The notes: generated by a model not told the origin, from the letters alone. 64,000 bases of DNA from Luteibacter jiangsuensis (GCF_030812295.1 NZ_JAUSSK010000002.1:898001-962000), one strand, 5' to 3'; shown: positions 40,988-50,135, counted from the stretch's first letter. Program-made: numbers and translations.

Positions 40988-41642
40988 CGTTGTTCTCCAC
41001 GGCGGGGCGCGAAGCGGCATCCGCGAGCAGGTCGCCGAGCGCGCCATCGAGGATTCGGCGTGCCGTGCGTTCGTAGTCGAAGGCGAGGTCGAGCAGGGGG
41101 CCTTCGGCGACCTCACCCTTGCGGCGCACGATGAAGCCGAGGCGGTTCAGCGTGCCGAGGTTGAAACCCACCCGCGTCTTGCCACCGAGCTTGTCGCCGA
41201 AGTCGGCCAGCAAGGTGCGTTCGGCGATCACCGGCGAGATGACCGGATCGCGCGGTATGGGTTTGTCCTCGGCGAACATCTGGCTTTGCGAGGCGGCCGC
41301 TTCCGCATCCTGGCGTTCGACCTGACGCTGCCGCTTGGGCAGCACGATCAGCGCCCAGATGACGACCAGCAGGGCCACGCCGTCGCGGTCGAGTTGCAAG
41401 GTGTTCGATATCCAGCTGTCGCTGCCGCCGAAGACGGCACGCTCGCTCTTTCGCGCCACGGCGAGGCCGATGTAGGCGGCATAGGGATGTTCGCGCAGCT
41501 CGAGGCCGACCGCATCGAGGCGGCGGTCGAGTTCCTCGCGGAAGCCTTCGTCGAGCAACGCCTTGCGCGCTTGGGTGTCCTCGCGCGGCAGCCAGCGCTG
41601 GGCGAGCAGCCGGGTGATCAGGCTGGCGGTATCGTCATGCAT
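40980..41642 (-). CDS. mksE: MksE/JetB-like condensin subunit
   Basis: 220 aa from the ATG at 41642. Helical, winged-helix type (DREGVALLVVIWALIVLP-like core, then TLLADFGDKLGGKTRVGFNLGTLNRLGFIV), the layout of MukE/MksE/JetB. It should bind MksF and regulate the ATPase. Overlaps mksF (8 nt) and mksB (8 nt). Identity rests on position and size between kleisin and SMC as much as on sequence. Confidence 0.75.
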   Translation of the reverse strand: MHDDTASLITRLLAQRWLPREDTQARKALLDEGFREELDRRLDAVGLELREHPYAAYIGLAVARKSERAVFGGSDSWISNTLQLDRDGVALLVVIWALIVLPKRQRQVERQDAEAAASQSQMFAEDKPIPRDPVISPVIAERTLLADFGDKLGGKTRVGFNLGTLNRLGFIVRRKGEVAEGPLLDLAFDYERTARRILDGALGDLLADAASRPAVENNDV

Positions 41643-42945
41643 CGGTGGTGTCCTTCGCGGCATCGCGCGGACGCAGGCGTCCGGCGCTGACCAGCGCGAT
41701 CTGGGGCAGGTCGGTCTCGATCAGGCGCGCCTCGACTTCCAGCGCGAGCGGCAGGCGCGCGAGGTCGGCGGTGCCGCCTTCCAGCGCCGTCGACTCGGGG
41801 TCGCCCAGCAGGCCAAGCAAGGAAAGGCGATAGGCGGAGAGGGCGTAGTCGTCGCCGATCAGTGTGGCCTCGAGTTCGCGGGGTTCGGCGATCGCCGCCA
41901 GTTCCGCGTGCCAGTCGTCGAGGAAGCGCAGGTCTTCCTCGTCCATCGGCAGGTCGGCGGTCTCGGGCGGTTCTTCCGCACCCGGCAGCGCGGTGCTCTC
42001 GGCGGCGAGCCGTTCGCGTTCGAGTAGCTCGAACTCGGCGACATCGAGCGCGATCTGGTCATGGATGAAGGGGGCGGGCAAGGGCAGCAGGAGCTGGCCG
42101 TCCTCGAAGGCGGCCAGCGTGTCGATGTCCTGCGCGCGCAGCCAGCCGACCAGGTCCGACGAGGACAGGCCGGTACGGCCCAGGTGCACGCGGTGCTGGT
42201 CGATCTTGTTGAGTTCGCGCTGGAACGTGCCGGCCTGGCGGAGCAGGGCGCTCTGCGCACGGCCGACGGCCTGGGCCAGGCGGTGCGCCGCCGGCTCCAG
42301 GTCGTCCTTCTCCGTGATCCCGGCGACCACCTCGGTACCCTTCTCCACCCATGTCCAGACCGAATCGAGGCGTTCGGCGGCGTGACGGATACGGTGTTCG
42401 GACCCGGACAGCACCGCGCGGTCGAAATCCTCTTTCAGCTCGGTCAGGCGCGAGAGCAGGTGGCCGAGTTCATCGACCGACACGCGTCCCATCGCCTGGC
42501 CCGCGGCGAGTTGCGCCGTGAGGTAGCCGAGTCCGTCGTCGTCGTCGTTCTCGAACTCGAGCATCGCCGCAAGCGCGCCGAGCGCCTTGCGGCCCAACGG
42601 GCCCACACGGTAGCGCAGGGTCTCGTTGTCGTAGACCAGCAGGTCGTGGTCCTTGAGCCGCTGGACCACCGTCTCGAGTTTCACCGGGTCGACGAAAGCC
42701 AGGTGGTCACGGATCTCCTGCGGCGTCCATTCCGTCGCGTGCGAGCGGCCGCCCAGCGTGCGCAACACCAGCAGACGCAGCAGCACTTGCGCCTCGCTGC
42801 CGTGGAACAGGGCGGAAAAGGTACGCAGCAGGCCGCGTCCCCGCAGCAGCGGGAAGACGGAAGGCAGGTCCTCGGCGACGACGCCGTCGCGGAAAAGATC
42901 CTGCAGGCGTTCGTCGTGGACGGTGGTGTCGGCCGGACCGCTCAA
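41635..42945 (-). CDS. mksF: MksF/JetA-like kleisin subunit
   Basis: 436 aa if the TTG at 42945 is the start. No ATG or GTG fits between the folE stop (42948) and VHDERLQDLF, and TGACATTG joins the two genes tightly. Winged-helix N-terminus (about 10-110), long helical middle (about 130-260, with KEDFDRAVLSGSEHRIRHAAER), acidic linker and C-terminal region, as in MukF/JetA. Bridges the SMC heads with MksE. No JetD/MksG nuclease gene follows mksB or precedes folE. Confidence 0.75.
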   Translation of the reverse strand: MSGPADTTVHDERLQDLFRDGVVAEDLPSVFPLLRGRGLLRTFSALFHGSEAQVLLRLLVLRTLGGRSHATEWTPQEIRDHLAFVDPVKLETVVQRLKDHDLLVYDNETLRYRVGPLGRKALGALAAMLEFENDDDDGLGYLTAQLAAGQAMGRVSVDELGHLLSRLTELKEDFDRAVLSGSEHRIRHAAERLDSVWTWVEKGTEVVAGITEKDDLEPAAHRLAQAVGRAQSALLRQAGTFQRELNKIDQHRVHLGRTGLSSSDLVGWLRAQDIDTLAAFEDGQLLLPLPAPFIHDQIALDVAEFELLERERLAAESTALPGAEEPPETADLPMDEEDLRFLDDWHAELAAIAEPRELEATLIGDDYALSAYRLSLLGLLGDPESTALEGGTADLARLPLALEVEARLIETDLPQIALVSAGRLRPRDAAKDTTDA

Positions 42946-42947
42946 TG

Positions 42948-43544
42948 TCAGCGACGGTCGACGCCGACGAAGCGGAGGAACTCGCCCCGCGTGCGGGGAT
43001 CTTCGCGGAAGCTGCCGAGCATCTGGCTGGTGATCATCGACACGCCGCGTTTGTGCACGCCACGGGTAGTCATGCATTCGTGGCTGGCGTCGATCACCAC
43101 GCCGACACCGCGCGGGCGCAGGGTGTCTTCGATACAGTGCGCGATCTGTGCGGTGAGCTTTTCCTGCACCTGGAAACGACGGGCGAAACCGTCGACCACG
43201 CGGGCGAGCTTGCTGATGCCGACGACGCGATCGGTGGGAACATAGCCCACGTGCGCGCGGCCGATGATCGGGGCCATGTGGTGCTCGCAGTGGCTTTCGA
43301 ACTCGATGTCGCGCAGGACGATCATCTCGTCGTACCCGGCCACTTCCTCGAAGGTCCGGCGCAGGTAGTCGGCCGGGTCTTCGTCGTAACCCTTGAACCA
43401 GTCCGAGTAGGCCTTGACCACGCGCTTGGGCGTATCGAGCAGGCCTTCGCGGTTCGGGTCCTCGCCTGCCCACAACAACAGCGTGCGCACGGCCTCCTCG
43501 GCCTGTTCACGGCTGACCAGGCGGGACTTGGCGTCGTCGCTCAT
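42948..43544 (-). CDS. folE: GTP cyclohydrolase I
   Basis: 198 aa from the ATG at 43544; the longer frame upstream reads REP DNA. Makes dihydroneopterin triphosphate from GTP, the first step of folate/pterin synthesis. Zinc ligands Cys86, His89 (HCEHHMAP) and Cys157 (HECMTTRG) match the type I enzyme. It is the first gene of a tight folE-mksF-mksE-mksB run. Confidence 0.96.
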   Translation of the reverse strand: MSDDAKSRLVSREQAEEAVRTLLLWAGEDPNREGLLDTPKRVVKAYSDWFKGYDEDPADYLRRTFEEVAGYDEMIVLRDIEFESHCEHHMAPIIGRAHVGYVPTDRVVGISKLARVVDGFARRFQVQEKLTAQIAHCIEDTLRPRGVGVVIDASHECMTTRGVHKRGVSMITSQMLGSFREDPRTRGEFLRFVGVDRR

Positions 43545-43583
43545 CGGGACGGATTCCTTGGTGGAAGCAAAGGGGTCATTGTA

Positions 43584-43734
43584 GTGGGAGCCGGCTCTGC
43601 CGGCGATCCCGCGGCAGCGGGCCAGGTCGAGGCAAGCACCCATCGCCGGCATAGCCGGCTCCCACAGGGGTTCAGGCTCCCACAAGGGTTCAGGGTCGAG
43701 GCAAGCACCCATCGCCGACAAGGTCGGCTCCCAT
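43584..43734. repeat. REP/BIME-like element F, full unit plus half
   Basis: Full bipartite unit (43584-43665, GCCGGC arms) followed by a decayed stub (GGCTCCCACA near 43674) and an inverted half unit with its GGCAAGCACCCATCGCCGAC lead (to 43734). It lies between rmuC and folE. Confidence 0.85.
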
Positions 43735-43741
43735 CGGGCTG

Positions 43742-45208
43742 TCAGTCTTCGGAGGGCGGGGTGGGGGGGGCGTCGCCCTCGGCCTCGGTATCGTCCAGGC
43801 CCGGTGCCAGTTCGAGCAGGACTTGCGACTCGTCCGCGCCCAGCGATTCCACCCCGCGCAGCTTGCGCTCGATGGCGCGGGTGCGGATGCCGGCGCTGTC
43901 GATGCTGTTACGTACCGTGTCCAGCTGCTTCCGGGTCTTCTCCAGCACCGTGGCGAACTTGCCGAACTCGTTCTTCACCGCCGCCAGCACGTGCCATACC
44001 TCGGACGAGCGCTTTTCGATCGCCAGTGTCCGGAAGCCCATCTGCAGGCTGTTGAGCAGGGCCGTGAGCGTCGTGGGGCCGGCCACGGTGACGCGGCAGT
44101 CGCGCTGCAATTGCTCGGAAAGCCCGGGGCGGCGGATCACCTCGGCGTAGAGGCCTTCGGTGGGCAGGAAGAGGATCGCGAAGTCGGTGGTGTGTGGCGG
44201 CGCGATGTACTTGCTGCGAATGCGCTTGGCCTCTTCGCGCACGCGCAGTTCCAGTGCCTTGCCGGCCAGCAGCGCGCCTTCGGCATCGGCCGCGTCCTGC
44301 GCGTCGAGCAGACGCTGGTAGTCCTCCACGGGATATTTCGCGTCGATCGGCAGCCAGACCGGCGTGCCTTCCTCGGTGCCGGGCAGGCGGATGGCGTACT
44401 CGACACGTTCGCTCGAACCCGGCACCGTGGCCACGTTGGACGCGTACTGTTCCGCCACGAGGATCTGTTCGAGCAACGCACCCAGTTGCACTTCGCCGAA
44501 CGTGCCGCGGGTTTTCACGTTGGTCAGCACGCGCTTCAGGTCGCCCACGCCGGCGGCGAGTGCCTGCATTTCGCCGAGCCCGCGCTGCACGGCCTCCAAC
44601 CGCTCCGACACCAGCTGGAACGACTGGCCCAGCCGTGTCTCCAGGGTGGACTGGAGTTTCTCGTCCACGGTGGCGCGCATCTGCTCGAGCTTGGCCGCAT
44701 TGTCTTGTTGGATCGCGGCCAGCCGCGTTTCCAGCGTGGCGCGGACATCGCCAAGGCGCTTTTCGTTGTCGGCGGTGAGCGCGGCGAAACGCTGGTCGAG
44801 GACCTCGCCGAAATGCTTCAACGTCAGCGCGGATTCCTCGCGGGTCTTGCGCGAATCGTCGGCCAATCCCTGTCGCAGCGATTGCAGGCCGATGTCCGTG
44901 CGCTCGGTGAGCTGGTCCAGGCGGCGGCCGAAGCCCTCGATGCGCTCATGCTGGCGTTCGGCCGCGATCTGCAGTTGTTCCTGCACGTGCCCGCGGAATT
45001 GTCCGAAACTCTCGCCGAGTTCGCCGCGGCCCGCGCGCTGTTCGTCGCGGATGACGGTTTCCAGCCGGCGGTTGTCGTCGCGCAGCGCGTCAAGGCGCAG
45101 GGTGGTGCCATCGTCCTGCCTGCCACGGGAAAGCAGGACGATCAGCAGGCCCAGGCATGCCAGCGCGACGGCCAGCAGGGCGATCAGGAGGATGGTTTCG
45201 AGCGTCAT
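43742..45208 (-). CDS. rmuC: DNA recombination protein RmuC
   Basis: 488 aa. N-terminal membrane helix (about 5-25), coiled coil (about 40-235) and the RmuC nuclease-like domain (about 260-440; [39 protein letters not shown] with the conserved D-x-K). It limits DNA inversions in E. coli. C-terminal tail acidic. Confidence 0.94.
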   Translation of the reverse strand: MTLETILLIALLAVALACLGLLIVLLSRGRQDDGTTLRLDALRDDNRRLETVIRDEQRAGRGELGESFGQFRGHVQEQLQIAAERQHERIEGFGRRLDQLTERTDIGLQSLRQGLADDSRKTREESALTLKHFGEVLDQRFAALTADNEKRLGDVRATLETRLAAIQQDNAAKLEQMRATVDEKLQSTLETRLGQSFQLVSERLEAVQRGLGEMQALAAGVGDLKRVLTNVKTRGTFGEVQLGALLEQILVAEQYASNVATVPGSSERVEYAIRLPGTEEGTPVWLPIDAKYPVEDYQRLLDAQDAADAEGALLAGKALELRVREEAKRIRSKYIAPPHTTDFAILFLPTEGLYAEVIRRPGLSEQLQRDCRVTVAGPTTLTALLNSLQMGFRTLAIEKRSSEVWHVLAAVKNEFGKFATVLEKTRKQLDTVRNSIDSAGIRTRAIERKLRGVESLGADESQVLLELAPGLDDTEAEGDAPPTPPSED

Positions 45209-45248
45209 GGAGCGAGAGGGTACCTGTGTTCGTGGCTCCTGGCGAAGC

Positions 45249-45272
45249 CGTCGCCGCTGACGCGGCTCCCAC
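45249..45272. repeat. REP-like half unit G
   Basis: CGTCGCCGCTGACGCGGCTCCCAC, an inverted head unit in the gap between rpiA and rmuC. Confidence 0.65.
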
Positions 45273-45306
45273 AGGAAGGGTGGTCAGAGACTGGCAGGCG
45301 GGCGTC

Positions 45307-45963
45307 TCAGAGTATGCGATTGCCGACAACGACCACGTCGGCCGGGCGCTTGGCGAACAATCCCACCGTGACCACGCCGACGATCTGGTTGAGATCGGCT
45401 TCCAGTTCCACGGGATTGGCGATCCGCCAGCCGTGCACGTCGATGATCCAGTTGCCGTTGTCGGTTACCACGCCGTCGCGCCACACCGGGTTGCCCCCAC
45501 GGGCGACGATCTCGCGTGCCACGTGGCTGCGCGCCATGGGGATCACTTCGATCGGCAGCGGGAACTTGCCCAGCACGTCGACCAGTTTGCTCGCGTCGAC
45601 GATGCAGACGAAGGTGTCCGACGCGGCGGCCACGATCTTCTCGCGGGTGAGTGCCGCGCCGCCGCCCTTGATCAGGCGCTTGTGCGGGTCGCATTCGTCG
45701 GCGCCATCGACGTAGAGGTCGAGCCGGCCGGCCGCGTTGAGGTCGATCACGTCGATGCCGAGCTTGCGCAGGCGTGCGCTGGAGGCTTCCGAACTGGATA
45801 CGGCGGCCTTGATGCGGTCGCGGTACTGCGAGAGCTCGTCGATGAAGAAATTCACCGTGGAGCCGGTACCCACGCCGATGATCCCGTCCTTGAAGCTGCC
45901 ATCGCCGACGAAGCGGAAGGCGGCGGTTTCGGCGGCAAGGCGTTTCTCGTTGTCCTGGCTCAT
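45307..45963 (-). CDS. rpiA: Ribose-5-phosphate isomerase A
   Basis: 218 aa from the ATG at 45963. Interconverts ribose-5-P and ribulose-5-P. The substrate loop GVGTGSTV, the YVDGADE acid motif and the [11 protein letters not shown] catalytic segment are visible. Overlaps the EVE gene by 4 nt (ATGA). Confidence 0.97.
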   Translation of the reverse strand: MSQDNEKRLAAETAAFRFVGDGSFKDGIIGVGTGSTVNFFIDELSQYRDRIKAAVSSSEASSARLRKLGIDVIDLNAAGRLDLYVDGADECDPHKRLIKGGGAALTREKIVAAASDTFVCIVDASKLVDVLGKFPLPIEVIPMARSHVAREIVARGGNPVWRDGVVTDNGNWIIDVHGWRIANPVELEADLNQIVGVVTVGLFAKRPADVVVVGNRIL

Positions 45964-46418
45964 GACTTTTCCAGTTTCAGGATGAAGTCCCAATCGCCCT
46001 TGGCCACGGGCATCACCGACAGGCGGTTACCCTTTCGCACGAGCGGCATGTCGACGAGTTCGTCGTATCCCTTCAGTTCCTCCAGCGAGATCGTGCGTGC
46101 GAGCTTGCGCTCGAACTTCACGTCGATCAGCACCCAGCGCGGTTCCTCGCGGGTGCTCTTCTCGTCGTAGTACTTCGACTTTGGGTTGAACTGGCTGTCG
46201 TCCGGATAGGCGGGCGAGGCCACCGTGGCGATGCCGACGATGCCGGGGACATCCGTGTTGGAATGGTAAAAGAAGATCTTGTCACCGACCTTCATGCCGT
46301 CGCGCATGAAATTGCGCGCCTGGTAGTTGCGCACGCCATCCCAGGGTTCGATGCCTTTGCGCTTGAGGTCGTCGATCGAGAAGGCGTCCGGCTCGGACTT
46401 CATGAGCCAGTATTTCAT
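45960..46418 (-). CDS. EVE domain protein
   Basis: 152 aa. [19 protein letters not shown][10 protein letters not shown] and F-Y-H-S-N are diagnostic for EVE domains, which are PUA-like and in some proteins bind modified DNA bases. Middle gene of a fau-EVE-rpiA chain joined by two 4-nt overlaps. Confidence 0.95.
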   Translation of the reverse strand: MKYWLMKSEPDAFSIDDLKRKGIEPWDGVRNYQARNFMRDGMKVGDKIFFYHSNTDVPGIVGIATVASPAYPDDSQFNPKSKYYDEKSTREEPRWVLIDVKFERKLARTISLEELKGYDELVDMPLVRKGNRLSVMPVAKGDWDFILKLEKS

Positions 46419-47026
46419 GCCTTGGCGCCCGTGCAGTCGATCAGTTCCTTGTCGGTCGCGATGTAGTCGAGCGAGATATCCCAGTCGGCGGTCTCGATCG
46501 CATCCAGTTCCTGGAAATCGTAGCCGACGCCGACCAGCAACGGCCGTGCCGGACGGGGCTGTCCGCGGAGGAACTCGAAGCTGCGGTCGTAATAGCCACC
46601 GCCGAAGCCGAGGCGATTGCCGCCCCGGTCGAAGCCCAGCAACGGCACCAGCACGAGGTCGAGCTTGCTCGCCTCGATGATGCGTTCGGCGGCCTTCGGC
46701 TCGGGAATGCCCATTTCGTTGGCCTCGACGTCCTCGCCGGTGGTCCAGGGGGCGAACGTGAGGCGGCGCTTGCCGCCCGACTTGGTGACGACGGGCAGGT
46801 AGAAGGTCTGGCCGCGTTCGGCCATGGGAGCGATGGCGAGGTTGAGTGGCAGCTCGCCGCCCGTGGCCCAGTAGCCGGCCACGTGTTCATCGGTGAGGAA
46901 TTCGGGCAACTGCTCCAGGGACTGGCGCAGTCCCTGTGCCGCGGCGACACGCTCCGCCGGCTTCAGCTGGCGGCGGCGCTGCACGAGGTCGGCTCGCAGT
47001 TCACGTCTCTCGGGTAGCTTTGACAT
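46415..47026 (-). CDS. fau: 5-formyltetrahydrofolate cyclo-ligase
   Basis: 203 aa from the ATG at 47026. Turns 5-formyl-THF into 5,10-methenyl-THF using ATP. R-x-x-L-R-x-x-R-R start (ELRADLVQRRR), the PLLGFDRGGNRLGFGGGYYDR catalytic segment and G-V-G-Y-D-F are family marks. The upstream frame runs into the 6S RNA. The 6S-fau pairing is known in gammaproteobacteria. Confidence 0.95.
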   Translation of the reverse strand: MSKLPERRELRADLVQRRRQLKPAERVAAAQGLRQSLEQLPEFLTDEHVAGYWATGGELPLNLAIAPMAERGQTFYLPVVTKSGGKRRLTFAPWTTGEDVEANEMGIPEPKAAERIIEASKLDLVLVPLLGFDRGGNRLGFGGGYYDRSFEFLRGQPRPARPLLVGVGYDFQELDAIETADWDISLDYIATDKELIDCTGAKA

Positions 47027-47131
47027 GGGTCGTTCAGCCGAACGGCACAGGCAAGGTTGCCGTCGAGCCGCCCCCTCCGGTGCCGCGGAGGGGACGCTGA
47101 CCGGTCTGGAACCGGCCGGCCGGGGAAATAA

Positions 47132-47325
47132 GGAGGCGTTCTCCGCGATGCCGCTGCGCACCAAACGACCTTGATCCAAAGGATCAGGTGGGAGGGCTAC
47201 ACAACTTCAAGGCTTTCCGTACGAGGCGGACATGCACAACAGTCGCGAAAAGCCGACCCGGGGTCGTATGTAGGAACAAGGCAAATGTAAAGTGCGCTGG
47301 CGAACACCGCAGGGAACGCCCGGCG
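47132..47325 (-). ncRNA. ssrS: 6S RNA
   Basis: About 190 nt between zapA and fau, on their strand, as in other gammaproteobacteria. The ends pair: 5' GGCGUUC with 3' GAACGCC, then CUGCGGUG with CAUCGCGG. The 5' part GGUGUUCGCCAGCG resembles E. coli 6S (GAUGUUCGCAAGCG). The 3' side has UGAUCCUUUGGAUCA like the E. coli CCUUGAACCAAGG hairpin, then GCAGCGGCAUCGCGGAGAA against GCGGCGGCAUCUCGGAGAU. It binds sigma70-RNA polymerase in stationary phase. Exact ends are estimated. Confidence 0.87.
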
Positions 47326-47634
47326 CTATTTTACCGATGCGTCGAGCAGACCATCAAGCTTTCTTCGCAAGGAGGCCAGTCCATCGGTCAGCACCTGTTC
47401 CTGCGAGTCGTGCTCCTTCCGCAGCGTGAGGAACTCGTGAGCGATGCTCACGGCGGCCAGTACGGCGATCCGGTCGAATCCGGGAACCTTCGCGTTCGAT
47501 TTCAGCTCGCGCATCTTGCCGTCGAGGAACTGGGCGGCGGCGATCAACCCGGGGCGTTCTTCCGGGGCGCAGGCGATATGGAACTCGCGGTCGAGCAGGC
47601 GCAGGGATACCGGTTCGCTGGCGGTGGCATTCAT
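47326..47634 (-). CDS. zapA: Cell division protein ZapA
   Basis: 102 aa. Binds and bundles FtsZ. V-S-L-R-L-L-D-R-E-F start, then C-A-P-E-E-R and L-x-A-A-x-F-L-D-x-K-M-R-E-L, followed by a C-terminal coiled coil. The stop abuts the 6S RNA. Confidence 0.94.
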   Translation of the reverse strand: MNATASEPVSLRLLDREFHIACAPEERPGLIAAAQFLDGKMRELKSNAKVPGFDRIAVLAAVSIAHEFLTLRKEHDSQEQVLTDGLASLRRKLDGLLDASVK

Positions 47635-47642
47635 TGGAGGTA

Positions 47643-47867
47643 TCAGCCCGTGTTCTCGAGCGCCTTCAGGCGCTGGATCATTGCTTCCACACGGCTACGG
47701 GCCTGTTCGTTGCGCGCCATCAGCCCTGCACGTTCGTTCGCCAGCTGTTCCTGGCTATGCCGCAGGCTGCGGTTTTCCTCGGTCAGCCGGCGGACGGTAT
47801 CGACGAGCCGGTCGAGCGTCGCGCTCAGGGCTTCCAGTTCGGTCTTGAAGGCATCCGGGTTCGTCAT
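47643..47867 (-). CDS. TIGR02449-type coiled-coil protein (ZapB-like partner of ZapA)
   Basis: 74 aa from the ATG at 47867. Nearly all one coiled coil (LEALSATLDRLVDTVRRLTEENRSLR). Lies 8 bp before zapA, a position held by TIGR02449/ZauP-type Z-ring proteins in many proteobacteria. A role in linking ZapA or FtsZ is inferred from that. Confidence 0.85.
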   Translation of the reverse strand: MTNPDAFKTELEALSATLDRLVDTVRRLTEENRSLRHSQEQLANERAGLMARNEQARSRVEAMIQRLKALENTG

Positions 47868-47983
47868 GCGCGGACTATATAACAGGATGTCGGGCCTTGT
47901 CGGCAGCCCGTGAAGACGAATGCGCCAGCGGCGTGAAGGCGCCTGCATTAGACTTCGGTTTCGCGTATCCAGGAGTAGCCGTC

Positions 47984-48550
47984 ATGTCGGCCAACCAGAC
48001 CGTCGATCCGGAAGAGATCGCCGAGCTTATCGCCCGCTGCAAGCTGTCCGTGTCGGTCAGTGAATTCCATGGTGCCCTGGTGGGCTATCTCAGCGCCGGT
48101 GGCCACTTCCCGCATGGCTCCGTGCTGGGGGCGCTGCAACTCGAGCCCGACCCGGAACCGAGCGACAAGGAAATGGCCATGCTCACCCGCCTGAGGCATC
48201 AGACCGAGGAATGGCTGGCCGACCCCGAGCTGACCTTCTCGCCCTGGCTGCCCGACGAGGACGCGCCTATCCCGGAACGCGCCGAGGGTCTCAGCGAATG
48301 GGTCGAAGGCTTCCTCGGCGGCTTCGGCCTGGGCGGTTCGGTGGAGGTCAACCGGGGCATGAGCGACGAAGCGAAGGAAGTCCTGCAGGACATGGCCGGC
48401 ATCGCCACAGCCGATTTCGAGTTCGATCCGGATGATGACATCAACGACGAGAGCCTGATCGAACTCGAGGAATTCGTCCGTGCCGGCGCCATGCTGTTGC
48501 ACGCCGAGCTGAGCCGCGCGTCCCGACCGGCCAACGATACCCTGCATTGA
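47984..48550 (+). CDS. ygfB: UPF0149 (YgfB/YecA) family protein
   Basis: 188 aa from the ATG at 47984. S-E-F-H-G-A-L-V-G-Y near the start and W-V-E-G-F-L-G-G-F-G-L mid-protein are family marks. Acidic, helical, cytoplasmic. YgfB has been described as a regulator in Pseudomonas. Its TGA overlaps the TTG of pepP. Confidence 0.92.
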   Translation: MSANQTVDPEEIAELIARCKLSVSVSEFHGALVGYLSAGGHFPHGSVLGALQLEPDPEPSDKEMAMLTRLRHQTEEWLADPELTFSPWLPDEDAPIPERAEGLSEWVEGFLGGFGLGGSVEVNRGMSDEAKEVLQDMAGIATADFEFDPDDDINDESLIELEEFVRAGAMLLHAELSRASRPANDTLH

Positions 48551-49839
48551 TCGCCGCGGCCGAGTACGCCCGGCGCCGCCGGGAGCTGATGCGGATGGCC
48601 GGCGAGGACGCGGTGCTGATCCTCGCCGCCGCCCCGGAGCGCATGCGTAACGCCGACGCGCCCTGGCCGTACCGGCAGGATTCCGATTTTCACTACCTCA
48701 CCGGTTTTGACGAACCAGAGGCCGTACTGGCCTTGCTCCCGGGTCGCGCCCACGGTGAAAGCGTGCTGTTCTGCCGCGAGCGCGATGCCGATCGCGAACG
48801 CTGGGATGGCGAACGCATGGGTACCGATCGCGCCGCGCGCGAACTGCGCCTGGACGACGCCTTCCCGATCGACGATATCGACGACATCCTTCCGGGCATG
48901 ATCGAGGGCCGGGCGCGCGTGTATTGCCATTTCGGCCAGGAGCCCGATTTCGACGCCCGCCTGCTTGGCTGGATGCGCCGCTTGCGCACGGCCCGGGGTG
49001 GCGGCGTCGTGCCCAAGGACCTGGTGGCCCTCGGGCATTTGCTGCACGACCTGCGCCTGTTCAAGTCACGCGACGAACTGATCCTCATGCGTCGTTCCGG
49101 CGACGTGGCCGGTGCGGCCCACCTCGCCGCGATGGCCATCGCCCGGCCCGGTGTGGCCGAGTACGAGGTGGAGGGCGAGATCCTCCGCACCATCCGTAGC
49201 CGTGGCGCGGTGCCCGCCTTCCCGCCCACCGTCGCCGGCGGCGCCAACGCCTGCATCATGCATTACCAGGCGAACCGCGCCACCCTGAAGGATGGCGACC
49301 TGCTCCTGGTGGACGCGGGTGCGGAGGTGGATTGCTACGCCTCCGACATCACCCGCACCTTTCCGGTCGGCGGACGGTTCAACAAGGAACAGCGCGCGCT
49401 CTACGGCATCGTGCTCCAGGCCCAGTTGGCGGCGATCGACGCGGTCCGCCCCGGCCGTTCGTTCGGCGATGCCCACGACGCCGCCGTGCGCGTCATCGCG
49501 GAAGGCCTCTGCGCGGTGGGCATCCTTCGCGGCGGCGCCGACCGGATCATCGCCGAAGGCAGCTACAAGACCTATTTCCCCAGCAAGACGGGCCACTGGC
49601 TCGGCCTCGATGTCCACGACGTGGGCGATTACCGCATCGACGGTGAGCCACGTGTTCTCGAAGAGGGCATGGTCGTCACGGTGGAGCCGGGGATCTACGT
49701 TCCCCTGGATGACAAGCGCGTCGACGAGCGCTGGCGCGGCATCGGTATCCGGATCGAAGACGACGTGGCGGTGACCAAGGGCGCCCCGGAGGTGATGACG
49801 GCGATGGTTCCTAAGCTCCCGGACGCCCTGGAACGCTGA
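48547..49839 (+). CDS. pepP: Xaa-Pro aminopeptidase P
   Basis: 430 aa starting at TTG 48547, inside TTGA shared with the ygfB stop; I-x-x-x-E-Y-x-R-R-R-x-x-L-M fits the PepP N-terminus and no better ATG exists. Creatinase-like N-domain and pita-bread C-domain. Five metal ligands are intact: Asp256, Asp267, His350, Glu380 and Glu404. It removes an N-terminal residue before proline. In E. coli ubiH follows; here a REP element follows. Confidence 0.94.
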   Translation: MIAAAEYARRRRELMRMAGEDAVLILAAAPERMRNADAPWPYRQDSDFHYLTGFDEPEAVLALLPGRAHGESVLFCRERDADRERWDGERMGTDRAARELRLDDAFPIDDIDDILPGMIEGRARVYCHFGQEPDFDARLLGWMRRLRTARGGGVVPKDLVALGHLLHDLRLFKSRDELILMRRSGDVAGAAHLAAMAIARPGVAEYEVEGEILRTIRSRGAVPAFPPTVAGGANACIMHYQANRATLKDGDLLLVDAGAEVDCYASDITRTFPVGGRFNKEQRALYGIVLQAQLAAIDAVRPGRSFGDAHDAAVRVIAEGLCAVGILRGGADRIIAEGSYKTYFPSKTGHWLGLDVHDVGDYRIDGEPRVLEEGMVVTVEPGIYVPLDDKRVDERWRGIGIRIEDDVAVTKGAPEVMTAMVPKLPDALER

Positions 49840-49847
49840 GCAGACCC

Positions 49848-49990
49848 GGTGGGAGCCGTGTCAGCGGCGATCAGGCGGCAAGGGGCCAGGTTGGAGCAAG
49901 CACCCATCGCCGACAAGGTCGGCTCCCACCAAGAGCCGTCTGGTGGGAGCCATCCTCCTGGCCCGATGGAAGCCGACCCTGTCGGCGATG
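49848..49990. repeat. REP-like element H
   Basis: Head GGTGGGAGCCGTGTCAGCGGCGATC, a changed hairpin (AGGCGGCAAGGGGCC), inverted head (ending CCCACC at 49930), then two decayed heads up to GTCGGCGATG at 49990. It fills the gap between pepP and cydX. Confidence 0.8.
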
Positions 49991-49997
49991 CCCTATC

Positions 49998-50135
49998 TCA
50001 GGTCCCCTCGCGCTTCGGCACCGGTTCGCGCGCACGGCTCGCCTCGTCGTCCGAGTGCACCTCGAACCACACCGCGTTGAGGATGCCGAAGGTGCAGGCC
50101 AGGCCGAGGCCGAGGATCCAGGCGAAGTACCACAT
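49998..50135 (-). CDS. cydX: Cytochrome bd small subunit CydX
   Basis: 45 aa. MWYFAWILGLGLACTFGILNAVWFE is the CydX/YbgT signature: Met-Trp-Tyr start and one membrane helix, followed by a charged tail. An AAGGAGC site precedes the ATG at 50135. It stabilises the CydAB hemes. Easily missed because of its size. 12 bp after cydB. Confidence 0.93.
   Translation of the reverse strand: MWYFAWILGLGLACTFGILNAVWFEVHSDDEASRAREPVPKREGT

Noticed and set aside
39398-41134. A 578-codon plus-strand frame across mksB
   Set aside because: Antisense to the SMC gene, whose Walker motifs and coiled coils are intact.
38195-42945. Complete four-gene Wadjet (jetABCD) defence system
   Set aside because: No JetD-like nuclease gene follows or precedes; rmuC next door is a different family.
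43545-43721. N-terminal extension of folE
   Set aside because: The extra codons read through REP element F; the ATG at 43544 gives the normal protein.
47027-47179. N-terminal extension of fau
   Set aside because: This DNA is the 3' part of the 6S RNA; MSKLPERRELR at 47026 is the usual start.
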